A stretch of 64,000 nucleotides of DNA from Streptomyces sp. DH37. Lineage in GTDB: Bacteria > Actinomycetota > Actinomycetes > Streptomycetales > Streptomycetaceae. The notes beneath the pieces are model-generated. The model saw only the letters and a program-made list of their open reading frames with translations, made no database searches and was not told where the DNA came from. Numbering within the stretch: the first letter of the stretch is position 1; each line of letters begins with the position of its first letter. The translations under genes and the position numbers were made by a program. Location of the stretch: contig NZ_JARVKV010000010.1 in the NCBI RefSeq assembly GCF_029813835.1, forward strand, positions 62,001 through 126,000. Reading direction: 5' to 3'. Below are positions 1-7,509 of this stretch, in pieces.

Positions 1-1576
1 GGATCTGTACGTGGGCGTGCGGATCTCGGGACCGGGACTGGGCTTCGACATCAGCTGCTTCGGCCTCGACGCCGATGAGCGGCTCTCGGACGACCGCTAC
101 TTCGTCTTCTTCAACCAGCCCAAGTCGCCGGAGGAGTCGATCCAGCTCCTGGGCGCCCAGGCGGGCGACACCGAGTCCTTCAGGGTGACGCTGGACCGCA
201 TCCCCGCGAACATCCGGAAGCTCTCCTTCACCGCCACGATCGACGGCGCCGGGCAGATGTCCCAGACCGAACCCGGCTATCTGCGGATCGTCGCGGGCGG
301 CGAGGAGGTCGCGCGCTACTCGTTCGACGGCTCGGAGTTCACCACCGAGCGGGCGGTGATGCTGGGCGACTTCTACCTCAAGGACGTCTGGCGCTTCGCG
401 GCGGTCGGCCAGGGCTTCGACGGGGGACTGGAAGCGCTGCTGAAGCACTTCGGCGGCGAGGTGGCGGAGGAGGAGCCGGCGCCGGAACCCGCGCCCGCTC
501 CCCAGGCGGCGCCCGGTTTCGCGCCGCCCGCCGGCCCGGCGCCCGGTTTCGCGCCTCCGGCCGCTCCCGCGCCCCCGCAGCAGGTCCCGGCCCCGCAGCA
601 GGCCCCCGCCCCGGCTCCGGCGCCCGCCCAGCCCCTCGGACAGCCGGCGCAGCCCGCCCCGCTCTCCTACGGGGACCAGCCCGCCCAGCCGGGCTTCCCC
701 GGGCAGGCCGTCCCGCCCGGGCCGCCCGCGCCCGTCGCTCCCCCCGGCCCGCCCGCGCCCGTCGCTCCCCCCGGCCCGCCCGCCCCGATGCCCGCGGCCC
801 CCACCGTCCCGGGCCAGGCCGTGCCCAACCCCTTCGGGCAGCCGCAGGCCCCGCACCAGCCCTTCGGGCAGCCCCCCGGCCATCCCGGCGTCCCCCAGGT
901 CCCCCAGGGCCCGGCGGCCGGCATCGGCGCCGCGCTGGAGAAGTACCGCGAGGCGCCCACCGGCCAGCGCTGGACCCTCCAGAACCCGGCGCTGATCCGC
1001 GCCGACCTCGGCCACGACGGCCAGGGCGTCCTCGCCCGCCAGGGCAGCATGGTGCTCTACCAGGGCAAGGTCGACTTCTCCTACAAGAGCGCCGGGTTCG
1101 CCGGCCGGATCGTCGGCAACGCCACCGGCCAGGAGATGCAGCTCATGCGCTGCACCGGCCGCGGCCAGGTGTTCTTCGCCGAGAACGCCGCGCACGTCCA
1201 CCCCATCGAACTCCAGGGCGACGCCATCTGCGTCTCCGCCGAGAACGTGCTCGCCTTCGACGAGACCCTCCGGTACGAGGTCCGCCGGATCGAGGGCCAC
1301 GGCATCCCCGGCGGCGCGCTGTTCACCCTGCAGTTCCAGGGCACCGGCACCGTCGTGGTCAAGACGCAGGGCACCCCGGTCGTCCTGCCCGTCACCCCGA
1401 CCACCTTCGCCGACTGCCAGGCCGTCGTCGCCTGGTCCGCGGGCTCCCAGGTGATCATCTCCAGCCAGGTGCGGCTGCGCCGCAACGCCTATCCGGGCCA
1501 CAGCGGGGAGACCGTGAACCTCCAGTTCCGCGGCGCGCCCGGCAACTTCATCGTCGTCCAGCCCTACGAGGTCTGA
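1..1576 (+). CDS. TerD-domain / AIM24-domain fusion protein, 5' end outside window
   Basis: The reading frame is open to the first base of the window, so the true start probably lies upstream; the first internal GTG is at 11. The first ~145 residues form a TerD (tellurium/stress) beta-sandwich, recognisable from the acidic LDADERLSDDRYFVFFNQ stretch and the later GDFYLKDVWRF segment. Residues ~155-305 are a very Pro/Ala-rich linker with repeated PPGPPAPVA units. The last ~210 residues are an AIM24 (DUF124) domain, as in the two genes that follow. TerD proteins bind calcium and are linked to stress and membrane-associated complexes; the role of the fusion is not known. It is followed by a related gene after 11 bases, so the three are probably co-transcribed. 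Domain assignment is firm; function is not. Confidence 0.85.
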   Translation, partial: DLYVGVRISGPGLGFDISCFGLDADERLSDDRYFVFFNQPKSPEESIQLLGAQAGDTESFRVTLDRIPANIRKLSFTATIDGAGQMSQTEPGYLRIVAGGEEVARYSFDGSEFTTERAVMLGDFYLKDVWRFAAVGQGFDGGLEALLKHFGGEVAEEEPAPEPAPAPQAAPGFAPPAGPAPGFAPPAAPAPPQQVPAPQQAPAPAPAPAQPLGQPAQPAPLSYGDQPAQPGFPGQAVPPGPPAPVAPPGPPAPVAPPGPPAPMPAAPTVPGQAVPNPFGQPQAPHQPFGQPPGHPGVPQVPQGPAAGIGAALEKYREAPTGQRWTLQNPALIRADLGHDGQGVLARQGSMVLYQGKVDFSYKSAGFAGRIVGNATGQEMQLMRCTGRGQVFFAENAAHVHPIELQGDAICVSAENVLAFDETLRYEVRRIEGHGIPGGALFTLQFQGTGTVVVKTQGTPVVLPVTPTTFADCQAVVAWSAGSQVIISSQVRLRRNAYPGHSGETVNLQFRGAPGNFIVVQPYEV

Positions 1577-1587
1577 GGGAGCCCGTC

Positions 1588-2271
1588 GTGAACCAGACAG
1601 TGATTTCGGGCTACGCCCCGACCCCGCCCGCCGCCCGCATGGAGAACCACGGCCCGCACATGGTGAGGATCGCCATGGCCGGGGGCCAGGACGTCTTCGC
1701 CCGCTCCGGCTCGATGGTCGCCTACGAGGGCTTCGTCCAGTACGAGGCCAACCCGCCGGCCGTCCGCCAGGCCGCCTCCCAGTGGCTCACCGGAGAGGGC
1801 GCGCCGCTGATGAAGTGCAGCGGCGACGGGCTGCTCTACCTGGCCGACTACGGCGCCGACGTCGTCTGCCTCAACCTGAACAACGAGTCCCTCTCCGTCA
1901 ACGGCACCAACCTCCTCGCCTTCGACGCCCACCTCCAGTGGGGCGTCGAGCGCGTCAAGGGCCTGGCGAAGTTCGCCGGGCAGGGCCTGTTCAACGTGGG
2001 GATCTCCGGTACCGGCTGGGTCGCCCTCACCTCCCGCGGCACACCCGTCGTGGTGGACTGCGGACGGGGCGAGGACGAGACGTACGTCGACCCCGACGCC
2101 CTGGTGGCCTGGTCGGCCGGTCTGAAGATGAAGGGCAAGCGGAGCATGAAGGCGAGCGCGCTGATCGGCCGCGGCAGCGGCGAGGCGTACCAGATCGCCT
2201 TCTCCGGCCAGGGGTTCGTCGTCGTACAGCCCAGTGAGGACAGCACCGACCGCCTGCGCGTCCGGGGCTGA
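1588..2271 (+). CDS. AIM24 family protein
   Basis: A 227-residue stand-alone AIM24 (TIGR00266/DUF124) protein. The family signature runs as repeated beta-strand blocks: DVFARSGSMVAYEG, a GEGAPLMKCSGDG block, LLAFDAHLQWGVERVKG, and a C-terminal GQGFVVVQPSE. The GTG start at 1588 follows a GAGGGA ribosome binding site that overlaps the stop of the TerD-AIM24 gene. No signal peptide or membrane helix is visible, so the product is expected in the cytoplasm. The yeast namesake is a mitochondrial inner-membrane protein; bacterial members have no settled function. It is the second of three tandem AIM24 paralogues. Confidence 0.85.
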   Translation: MNQTVISGYAPTPPAARMENHGPHMVRIAMAGGQDVFARSGSMVAYEGFVQYEANPPAVRQAASQWLTGEGAPLMKCSGDGLLYLADYGADVVCLNLNNESLSVNGTNLLAFDAHLQWGVERVKGLAKFAGQGLFNVGISGTGWVALTSRGTPVVVDCGRGEDETYVDPDALVAWSAGLKMKGKRSMKASALIGRGSGEAYQIAFSGQGFVVVQPSEDSTDRLRVRG

Positions 2272-2288
2272 GGGGGGAAGGAAGAACC

Positions 2289-3047
2289 ATGCAGAGTCCG
2301 CTCTTCGGCCACACCGAGGTGCAGAGCCAGGACCGCTACGCCCTGCAGAACCCGCAGCTGCTGCGGGTTCTGCTCGGCGGCCAGGACGACGTGCTCGCCC
2401 GCAAGGGCGCGATGGTCGCCTACCAGGGACTGATGGAGTTCGACGGCGAGTACAGGACCGGCCAGCAGCGCCGCAGGCAGGCGCGGACCGGTGAGGGCCT
2501 GGACCTGATGCGCTGTTCCGGGCAGGGCACGGTCTACCTGGCCAACCTCGCCCAGTACGTCCACGTCGTGGACGTGGACTCCGACGGCCTGACGGTCGAC
2601 AGCTCCTACGTGCTGGCCCTCGACTCCTCCCTGCACTGGGAGGTGATCGCGGTGGACAGCCAGTTCGGCATCTCCGGCTCCGGCGCGTACAACCTCAACA
2701 TCAGCGGGCACGGCAAGGTCGCGCTGATGACCTCCGGCCGGCCGCTGGCGCTCCAGATCACCCCGGACCGGTACGTCAGCGCCGACGCCGACGCGGTGGT
2801 CGCCTGGTCCAGCTCGCTGCGGGTGCAGATGCAGGCCCAGACCAGCTCCCAGAGCGTCTTCCGCCGGCGCGGCAACACGGGGGAGGGCTGGGAGCTGAGC
2901 TTCATGGGGCAGGGTTTCGCCCTCGTCCAGCCCAGCGAGCTGCTGCCGCCGCAGAACGCGGTGACCGGCCAGGGCCTGCGCGCGCAGTACGGCGCGGGCC
3001 AGCACGGCGCACGCGGCCAGAACCAGGGCAACATCTGGTCCAACTAG
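2289..3047 (+). CDS. AIM24 family protein
   Basis: A 252-residue AIM24 protein, third of the tandem set. It keeps the block order DVLARKGAMVAYQG, GEGLDLMRCSGQG, YVLALDSSLHWEV and GQGFALVQPSE. It has a short basic insertion (QQRRRQARTG) near residue 60 and a Gly/Gln-rich tail of ~30 residues not present in its neighbour. The ATG at 2289 follows a purine-rich GGAAGGAAG site and lies 17 bases after the previous stop, which supports one operon with translational proximity. Function unknown; probable stress-linked role only by association with TerD. Confidence 0.85.
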   Translation: MQSPLFGHTEVQSQDRYALQNPQLLRVLLGGQDDVLARKGAMVAYQGLMEFDGEYRTGQQRRRQARTGEGLDLMRCSGQGTVYLANLAQYVHVVDVDSDGLTVDSSYVLALDSSLHWEVIAVDSQFGISGSGAYNLNISGHGKVALMTSGRPLALQITPDRYVSADADAVVAWSSSLRVQMQAQTSSQSVFRRRGNTGEGWELSFMGQGFALVQPSELLPPQNAVTGQGLRAQYGAGQHGARGQNQGNIWSN

Positions 3048-3070
3048 GCCCGGCCGGAGAGGCTCGGGGC

Positions 3071-3107
3071 AGGCAGGGCGCGCGGGTACAGCCCGCGCGC
3101 CCTGCCT
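3071..3107. terminator. Bidirectional hairpin terminator
   Basis: A perfect 16-17 bp stem (AGGCAGGGCGCGCGGG against its complement) with a 5-base loop sits between the convergent AIM24 and Nudix genes. Its right arm reaches the Nudix stop codon, so it can serve both transcripts. Confidence 0.8.
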
Positions 3108-3634
3108 CACAGCAGTGCGCGGGTGCGGTCCGCCAGCCGTACGACGGACTCGTCGGCCACCGCCGCCACCTCGTCCCAGCCGAACCAGCGCAGCTCCAGC
3201 GACTCCTCGCCGACCGCCTCCACCGCGCCCTCGGGCGCCAGGGCGGCGTACTGCACGTCCAGGTGCCAGGCGCACGGCGTCGCGTGACGGTCGAGGCGGG
3301 CGGGGCCGCCCGGCAGCAGGGTGAGCCCGGCGATGCCCGACTCCTCGACGGCCTCCCGCAGGGCGGCCCCGGCGAGCGTGGTGTCACCGGGCTCGCAGTG
3401 CCCGCCCGTCTGGAGCCACATCCGCAGCTTGCGGTGGTGCGTCAGCAGGACGCGTCCGCGTCCCGGGTCCACCACGAGGGCGCTCGCCGTGATGTGCCCG
3501 TCCGCGCAGGACCGCCACACCCCGTCCGGGTGGGCGGCCAGGTGGTCGCGGTACGACAGGCGCAGCGCGTCCTGCTCGCCGTCGGGCGCGGTCCACTCCT
3601 CGAGCGTCCGCGCCGCGTCCTCGCGCAGGCTCAC
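3107..3634 (-). CDS. Nudix hydrolase
   Basis: A 175-residue Nudix-fold protein that should hydrolyse a nucleoside diphosphate linked to another group; substrate unknown. The helix half of the Nudix box is intact (REAVEESG, residues ~93-100), but the loop half reads GGHCEPGD instead of the usual GGxxExGE, so one acidic residue is Asp and spacing is slightly off. The GTG start at 3634 overlaps the stop of the upstream metalloprotease gene by GTGA, which indicates translational coupling and decides the start. Other actinobacterial Nudix proteins share the variant box, so activity is plausible. Confidence 0.85.
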   Translation of the reverse strand: MSLREDAARTLEEWTAPDGEQDALRLSYRDHLAAHPDGVWRSCADGHITASALVVDPGRGRVLLTHHRKLRMWLQTGGHCEPGDTTLAGAALREAVEESGIAGLTLLPGGPARLDRHATPCAWHLDVQYAALAPEGAVEAVGEESLELRWFGWDEVAAVADESVVRLADRTRALL

Positions 3635-5109
3635 CGGCCGCCGCCGCGCTCGTCCCCGCGCCCGTCCGCGCCGTCGTCCCCCTCGCGGTCCTCGCCGCGG
3701 TCCTCGCCGTGTTCCTCCTCGGCCCGGTTCCCCGCGGCGCCGCCCGTGCCGCCCTCGCCGCCGCCCAGCAGCCCCTCCAGTTCGGAGAAGTCCAGCTGCT
3801 CGCGGTGGACGAAGCCGTCCGGGTCGTCGAGGTCCTCGGCGGTCGGCAGCATGTCCGGGTGCGCCCACAGCCCGTCGCGGCCGTCCAGCCCGCGGGCGTC
3901 GGTGAGCGAGGCCCACAGCCGGGAGGCGTCGCGCAGCCGCCGGGGCCGCAGCTCCAGGCCGATCAGCGTGGCGAACGTCTGCTCGGCCGGACCGCCGCTG
4001 GCGCGGCGGCGGCGCAGCGTCTCGCGCAGCGCGGACGCGGACGGCAGATGGGGCTCGGCCGCGGCGTGCACCACCGCGTCCACCCAGCCCTCGACCAGCG
4101 CCAGCGCCGTCTCCAGCCGGGCCAGGGCGGCCTTCTGCTCGGGGGTGTCCTCGGGCTGGAACATGCCCTGCTGCAGCGCCTCCTGCAGCTCCTCCGGGCG
4201 CGTCGGGTCGAGCTGCCCGACGACGTCCTCCAGCTTGGCCGTGTCGACCTTGATCCCCCGCGCGTACCCCTCGACCGCGCCGAACAGGTGCGAGCGCAGC
4301 CACGGGACGTGGGCGAACAGCCGCTGGTGCGCCGCCTCGCGCAGCGCCAGGTACAGCCGGACCTCCTCCTGCGGGACGCCCAGGTCCTTGCCGAAGGCCG
4401 CGATGTTGATCGGCAGCAGCGCCGCCCTGCCCTTCGGCCCCAGCGGCAGCCCGATGTCGGTGGAGCCGACGACCTCGCCGGCCAGCACGCCCAGGGCGTG
4501 CCCGATCTGGGTGCCGAACATCGCACCGCCCATGGAGCGCATCATCCCCAGCAGCGGGCCCGCCATGGCCTGCATCTCCTCGGGGAGCACGTCGCCCATG
4601 GCCGCCCCGACCCGCTCGGCGACCGGGTCCACCAGGTCCTTCCACACCGGAAGAGTGGACTCCACCCACTCGGCGCGGCTCCAGGCGACCGCCGAACCGG
4701 AGCCGGAGGGCAGCGAGGTCACGCCGTCCAGCCACAGGTCGGCCAGGCGTACGGCCTCCTCCACCGCCTTCCGCTCCTGCGGGCTGACGCTGGCGTCCTT
4801 GGTGCCGTCCGGGGTGCCGGCGGCGACGGTCTGCCGGGCGATGTCCTTGGCCATGTCCCAGTTGACCGGCCCGCCCTCGTAGCTGAGCATCTGGCCGAGC
4901 CGCTGGAACGCGGCGCCCAGGTCGTTCGGGTCGACGCCGCCGGGGCCGCCGCCCAGCGATCCGAACATCGCCGCGAACGGGTTGTCGGCGCCGCCCTGTC
5001 CCCCGAACCCGAACGGGTTCGCGGGTCCCTGACCGCCCTTCTTCCGGCCGTCGTCGCCCTCCTCCGGCTCCTCGGGCGGAAGGCCGAATCCGAATGGGGT
5101 GTCACTCAC
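3631..5109 (-). CDS. Zinc-dependent metalloprotease-like protein (DUF2342/TIGR03624-type)
   Basis: A 492-residue actinobacterial zincin-like protein. A Gly/Phe-rich N-terminus (FGFGG, NPFAAMFGS) is followed by a mainly helical body. REAAHQRLF around residue 261 is the family's degenerate zincin-type motif, and a later conserved segment contains GWVDAVVHAAAEPHLP. The C-terminus is a long Gly/Glu/Asp/Arg-rich tail, probably disordered. The GTG at 5109 has a good GAGGAA site 5-7 bases upstream; an in-frame extension to 5367 would run into a low-complexity GGATGG tract and is unlikely. No signal peptide is visible. Enzymatic activity is inferred from the family annotation only. Confidence 0.8.
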   Translation of the reverse strand: MSDTPFGFGLPPEEPEEGDDGRKKGGQGPANPFGFGGQGGADNPFAAMFGSLGGGPGGVDPNDLGAAFQRLGQMLSYEGGPVNWDMAKDIARQTVAAGTPDGTKDASVSPQERKAVEEAVRLADLWLDGVTSLPSGSGSAVAWSRAEWVESTLPVWKDLVDPVAERVGAAMGDVLPEEMQAMAGPLLGMMRSMGGAMFGTQIGHALGVLAGEVVGSTDIGLPLGPKGRAALLPINIAAFGKDLGVPQEEVRLYLALREAAHQRLFAHVPWLRSHLFGAVEGYARGIKVDTAKLEDVVGQLDPTRPEELQEALQQGMFQPEDTPEQKAALARLETALALVEGWVDAVVHAAAEPHLPSASALRETLRRRRASGGPAEQTFATLIGLELRPRRLRDASRLWASLTDARGLDGRDGLWAHPDMLPTAEDLDDPDGFVHREQLDFSELEGLLGGGEGGTGGAAGNRAEEEHGEDRGEDREGDDGADGRGDERGGGR

Positions 5110-5132
5110 GGGGTTCCTCGGCTCTGGTGGAT

Positions 5133-5164
5133 GGGATGGATGGGATGCTCGGGATGGATTGGGG
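5133..5164 (+). repeat. GGATGG-type low-complexity tract with G-quadruplex motif
   Basis: The interval between the divergent metalloprotease and epimerase genes contains ~80 bases of ATGGGATGG-like repeats. Within it, four runs of three or more G are separated by loops of 6, 6 and 7 bases, which fits the G3-N1-7 quadruplex rule. Confidence 0.6.
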
Positions 5165-5318
5165 TGGATCAGGATGGATGCGGACGGAGTGGATGGGACG
5201 GGTGGGGACGACGGTGCGACGGCGTGCGATCTGGTGGGCCTTACGTCCAGCCTAGACACCTCTCGTGCAGGATGGAGCCTGCGCACCTCGTACCAGAGAC
5301 AACCGCGGGAGACACCGG

Positions 5319-6428
5319 GTGAGTTCCCAGGAGCCAGACGTTCGCGGTCCGCGTAACGGCGCCGCACGGCCCGTCGTCGCGGTCACCGGCGCCGCCTCGG
5401 GGGTCGGCGCGCTGCTCACCGAGCGGCTGGCCGCCTCCCCCGAAGTGGGGCGGGTCGTCGCCATCGACGAGCGCCGCGGGGCGGTGGACGGCGCGCAGTG
5501 GCACGTCCTGGACGTGCGGGACCCGGCCATCGCCGACCGGCTGCGCGGCGACGGCGAACCGGTGGACACCGTGGTGCACCTCGCCCTCGACCTCGACCTG
5601 GAGACCGACGCCGCCGCCCGTACCGCCTACAACGTGCGCGGCGCCCAGACCGTGCTGACGGCGGCCGCCGCCGCGGGCGTGCGCCGGGTCGTGCTGTGCA
5701 CCTCGGCGATGGTCTACGGGGCCCTGCCCGACAACGACGTGCCGCTGGCCGAGGACGCCGAGCTGCGGGCGACCGCCGAGGCCACCGGGGTGGGCGACCT
5801 GCTGGAGATCGAACGGCTCGCCCGGCGCGCCCCCCGCGCGCACCCCGGCCTGAACGTCACGGTGGTGCGCCCCGCCGTCCTGGTCGGCGGCACCGACACC
5901 GCCCTGACCCGCTACTTCGAGTCCCCGCGCCTGCTGGTCGTGGCCGGTTCCCGGCCCTGCTGGCAGTTCTGCCACGTCGAGGACCTGGCCGGGGCCCTGG
6001 AGTACGCGGCGCTGGGGAAGGTGGAGGGCGAGCTGGCGGTCGGCTGCGACGGCTGGCTGGAGCAGGAGGAGGTCGAGGAGCTCTCCGGCATCCGCCGCAT
6101 GGAACTGCCCTCCGCCGTCGCGCTCGGCGCCGCCTCCCGGCTGCACCGCCTGGGACTGACGCCCTCCCCGGCCGGCGACCTGGCGTACACCATGCACCCC
6201 TGGGTGGTCAGCGGCTCCCGGCTGCACGAGGCGGGCTGGCGGCCGAAGTGGACCAACGAGGAGGTCCTGGCCACGCTGCTGGACGAGGTCGCCGGGCGCC
6301 ACACGGTCGCGGGCCGCCGCCTGGGCCGCAAGGACGCCACCACGCTCGGCGCCGCGGGCGCGACCGTCGCCCTGGTGGGCACCGCCGCCCTGGTCCGGCG
6401 CGCCCGCAAGGCCCGCCGCAGGGTGTGA
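5319..6428 (+). CDS. NAD-dependent epimerase/dehydratase (extended SDR)
   Basis: A 369-residue extended short-chain dehydrogenase. The N-terminal Rossmann motif reads VTGAASGVGALL and is followed by an NAD-binding Asp (DERRG) and an active-site region with TSAMVYG. The sugar or lipid substrate is not identifiable. GTG at 5319 has a GGGAGA site 6 bases upstream and matches the expected N-terminus; an in-frame ATG at 5265 would add 18 residues without such a site. The C-terminus carries a hydrophobic segment (GATVALVGTAALV) followed by a very basic end (RRARKARRRV), suggesting membrane attachment with the tail in the cytoplasm, which is unusual for an SDR. Confidence 0.8.
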   Translation: MSSQEPDVRGPRNGAARPVVAVTGAASGVGALLTERLAASPEVGRVVAIDERRGAVDGAQWHVLDVRDPAIADRLRGDGEPVDTVVHLALDLDLETDAAARTAYNVRGAQTVLTAAAAAGVRRVVLCTSAMVYGALPDNDVPLAEDAELRATAEATGVGDLLEIERLARRAPRAHPGLNVTVVRPAVLVGGTDTALTRYFESPRLLVVAGSRPCWQFCHVEDLAGALEYAALGKVEGELAVGCDGWLEQEEVEELSGIRRMELPSAVALGAASRLHRLGLTPSPAGDLAYTMHPWVVSGSRLHEAGWRPKWTNEEVLATLLDEVAGRHTVAGRRLGRKDATTLGAAGATVALVGTAALVRRARKARRRV

Positions 6429-6506
6429 CCCCCGGCACGCCGCGCCCCGGTGTGTCGGTCGGCCCGCCGCCGCGTGTCCCGGGCGCCCGTACGGCACCAT
6501 GACCCC

Positions 6507-6965
6507 ATGGCACAGACGTACGACCACCCCGGCGAGCGGGCGGCGCCCGATCCGATCCGGCTCCTGGCGATCCGCGACACCCCGCTCTCCGTGGACGAGG
6601 TCCTCTCGGCCGTCGGCGACGCGTCGGCGGGCGGCACCGCGCTGTTCGCGGGCACCGTGCGCGACCACGACGGCGGCGCCGGCGTGGCCCGGCTCGGCTA
6701 CTCCTCGCACCCCACGGCCGGGGCCGAGCTGCGCCGCGTCGCGGAGGAGGTGGCCGCCGACTTCCCCGTACGGGCGCTCGCCGCGGTCCACCGGGTGGGG
6801 GACCTGTCGGTCGGCGACCTGGCCGTGGTCGTCGCCGTCTCCTGCGCGCACCGCGCCGAGGCGTTCGAGGCGTGCCGCCGGCTGATCGACGACCTGAAGC
6901 ACCGGGTGCCGATCTGGAAGCACCAGACCTTCACGGACGGCACGGAGGAATGGGTGGGCGCGTGA
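6507..6965 (+). CDS. moaE: Molybdopterin synthase catalytic subunit MoaE
   Basis: A 152-residue MoaE, the large subunit that transfers sulfur from thiocarboxylated MoaD to precursor Z (cPMP) to make molybdopterin. Visible signatures are GTALFAGTVRDHD near the N-terminus, AVHRVGDLSVGD, SCAHRAEAF and the catalytic-lysine segment RVPIWKHQTF (family norm PIWKxE, here Gln instead of Glu). The ATG at 6507 gives the usual length; no strong ribosome binding site is seen. No moaD or other molybdenum cofactor gene is adjacent, so partners must be encoded elsewhere. Confidence 0.88.
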   Translation: MAQTYDHPGERAAPDPIRLLAIRDTPLSVDEVLSAVGDASAGGTALFAGTVRDHDGGAGVARLGYSSHPTAGAELRRVAEEVAADFPVRALAAVHRVGDLSVGDLAVVVAVSCAHRAEAFEACRRLIDDLKHRVPIWKHQTFTDGTEEWVGA

Positions 6966-7223
6966 GGGCCCCCGCCGGGAGGGCGGTGATCCCTCCGGGT
7001 GGCCGTCGGGCGCATGTGCCATGGCCCCGCGGGGAATGCCCGGGAACGCTGCTGGGAACGCTGCCGGGAGGAGTGCCGGAAGGGGCGCCCGCAGGACCGG
7101 TGCCGGGGAACGGACGGCCTTTCGGGTTGCGGAAAGGCACCCCTGCCGGAACCGTTGGTTCTTCCGGGATCTAGTCTGCTCATAGGCCGTTCTCCGGCGC
7201 ATCAGAGGAATCGGGAGGTCACT

Positions 7224-7484
7224 GTGGCGGCACTCGCCTGGTTGCTGATTCCGTTCGTCGCCGCCGTCGGGGCCGCCGTGTGGTCCGTGTGGGCCTCGCG
7301 CAAGCCCAGCGGCTTCGGGGACGCCGAGGGAGTCGCCGGGTACGAGGCCTTCCGCGCCGCCATGGAACGCCCCCACGGCCGCGCGGCGCGGCCGGCGGAC
7401 GGGGAGGACGAGCGGAGCGGGGAGAGCGGCCCGGCCGCCATGGTCCGCACGGCCCCGGACGGACGGGCCCCCGCAGCCGACTGA
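7224..7484 (+). CDS. Small single-span membrane protein
   Basis: An 86-residue protein with one N-terminal membrane helix (ALAWLLIPFVAAVGAAVWSVWA) and a charged, low-complexity tail rich in Arg, Asp and Pro. The GTG at 7224 has a strong GGGAGGT site 4-6 bases upstream, and this supports it as a real gene despite its size. It is followed after 25 bases by the PDZ-Lon protease gene, which appears to have its own promoter. I do not recognise a function. A type II orientation (tail outside) or tail-inside topology cannot be decided from the charge distribution. Confidence 0.7.
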   Translation: MAALAWLLIPFVAAVGAAVWSVWASRKPSGFGDAEGVAGYEAFRAAMERPHGRAARPADGEDERSGESGPAAMVRTAPDGRAPAAD

Positions 7485-7497
7485 CGCCCGGTTCCCG

Positions 7498-7503
7498 TAC
7501 TGT
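7498..7503 (+). promoter_or_regulatory. -10 box for leaderless transcript of the PDZ-Lon protease gene
   Basis: TACTGT (TAnnnT consensus) ends six bases before the ATG at 7510, so transcription should begin at or next to the start codon. No ribosome binding site is seen before this ATG. Confidence 0.55.
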
Positions 7504-7509
7504 CGTTGC

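Noticed and set aside
5265..5318. ATG 5265 as start of the epimerase
   Set aside because: The 18 extra residues have no family match, while GTG 5319 has a spaced ribosome binding site.
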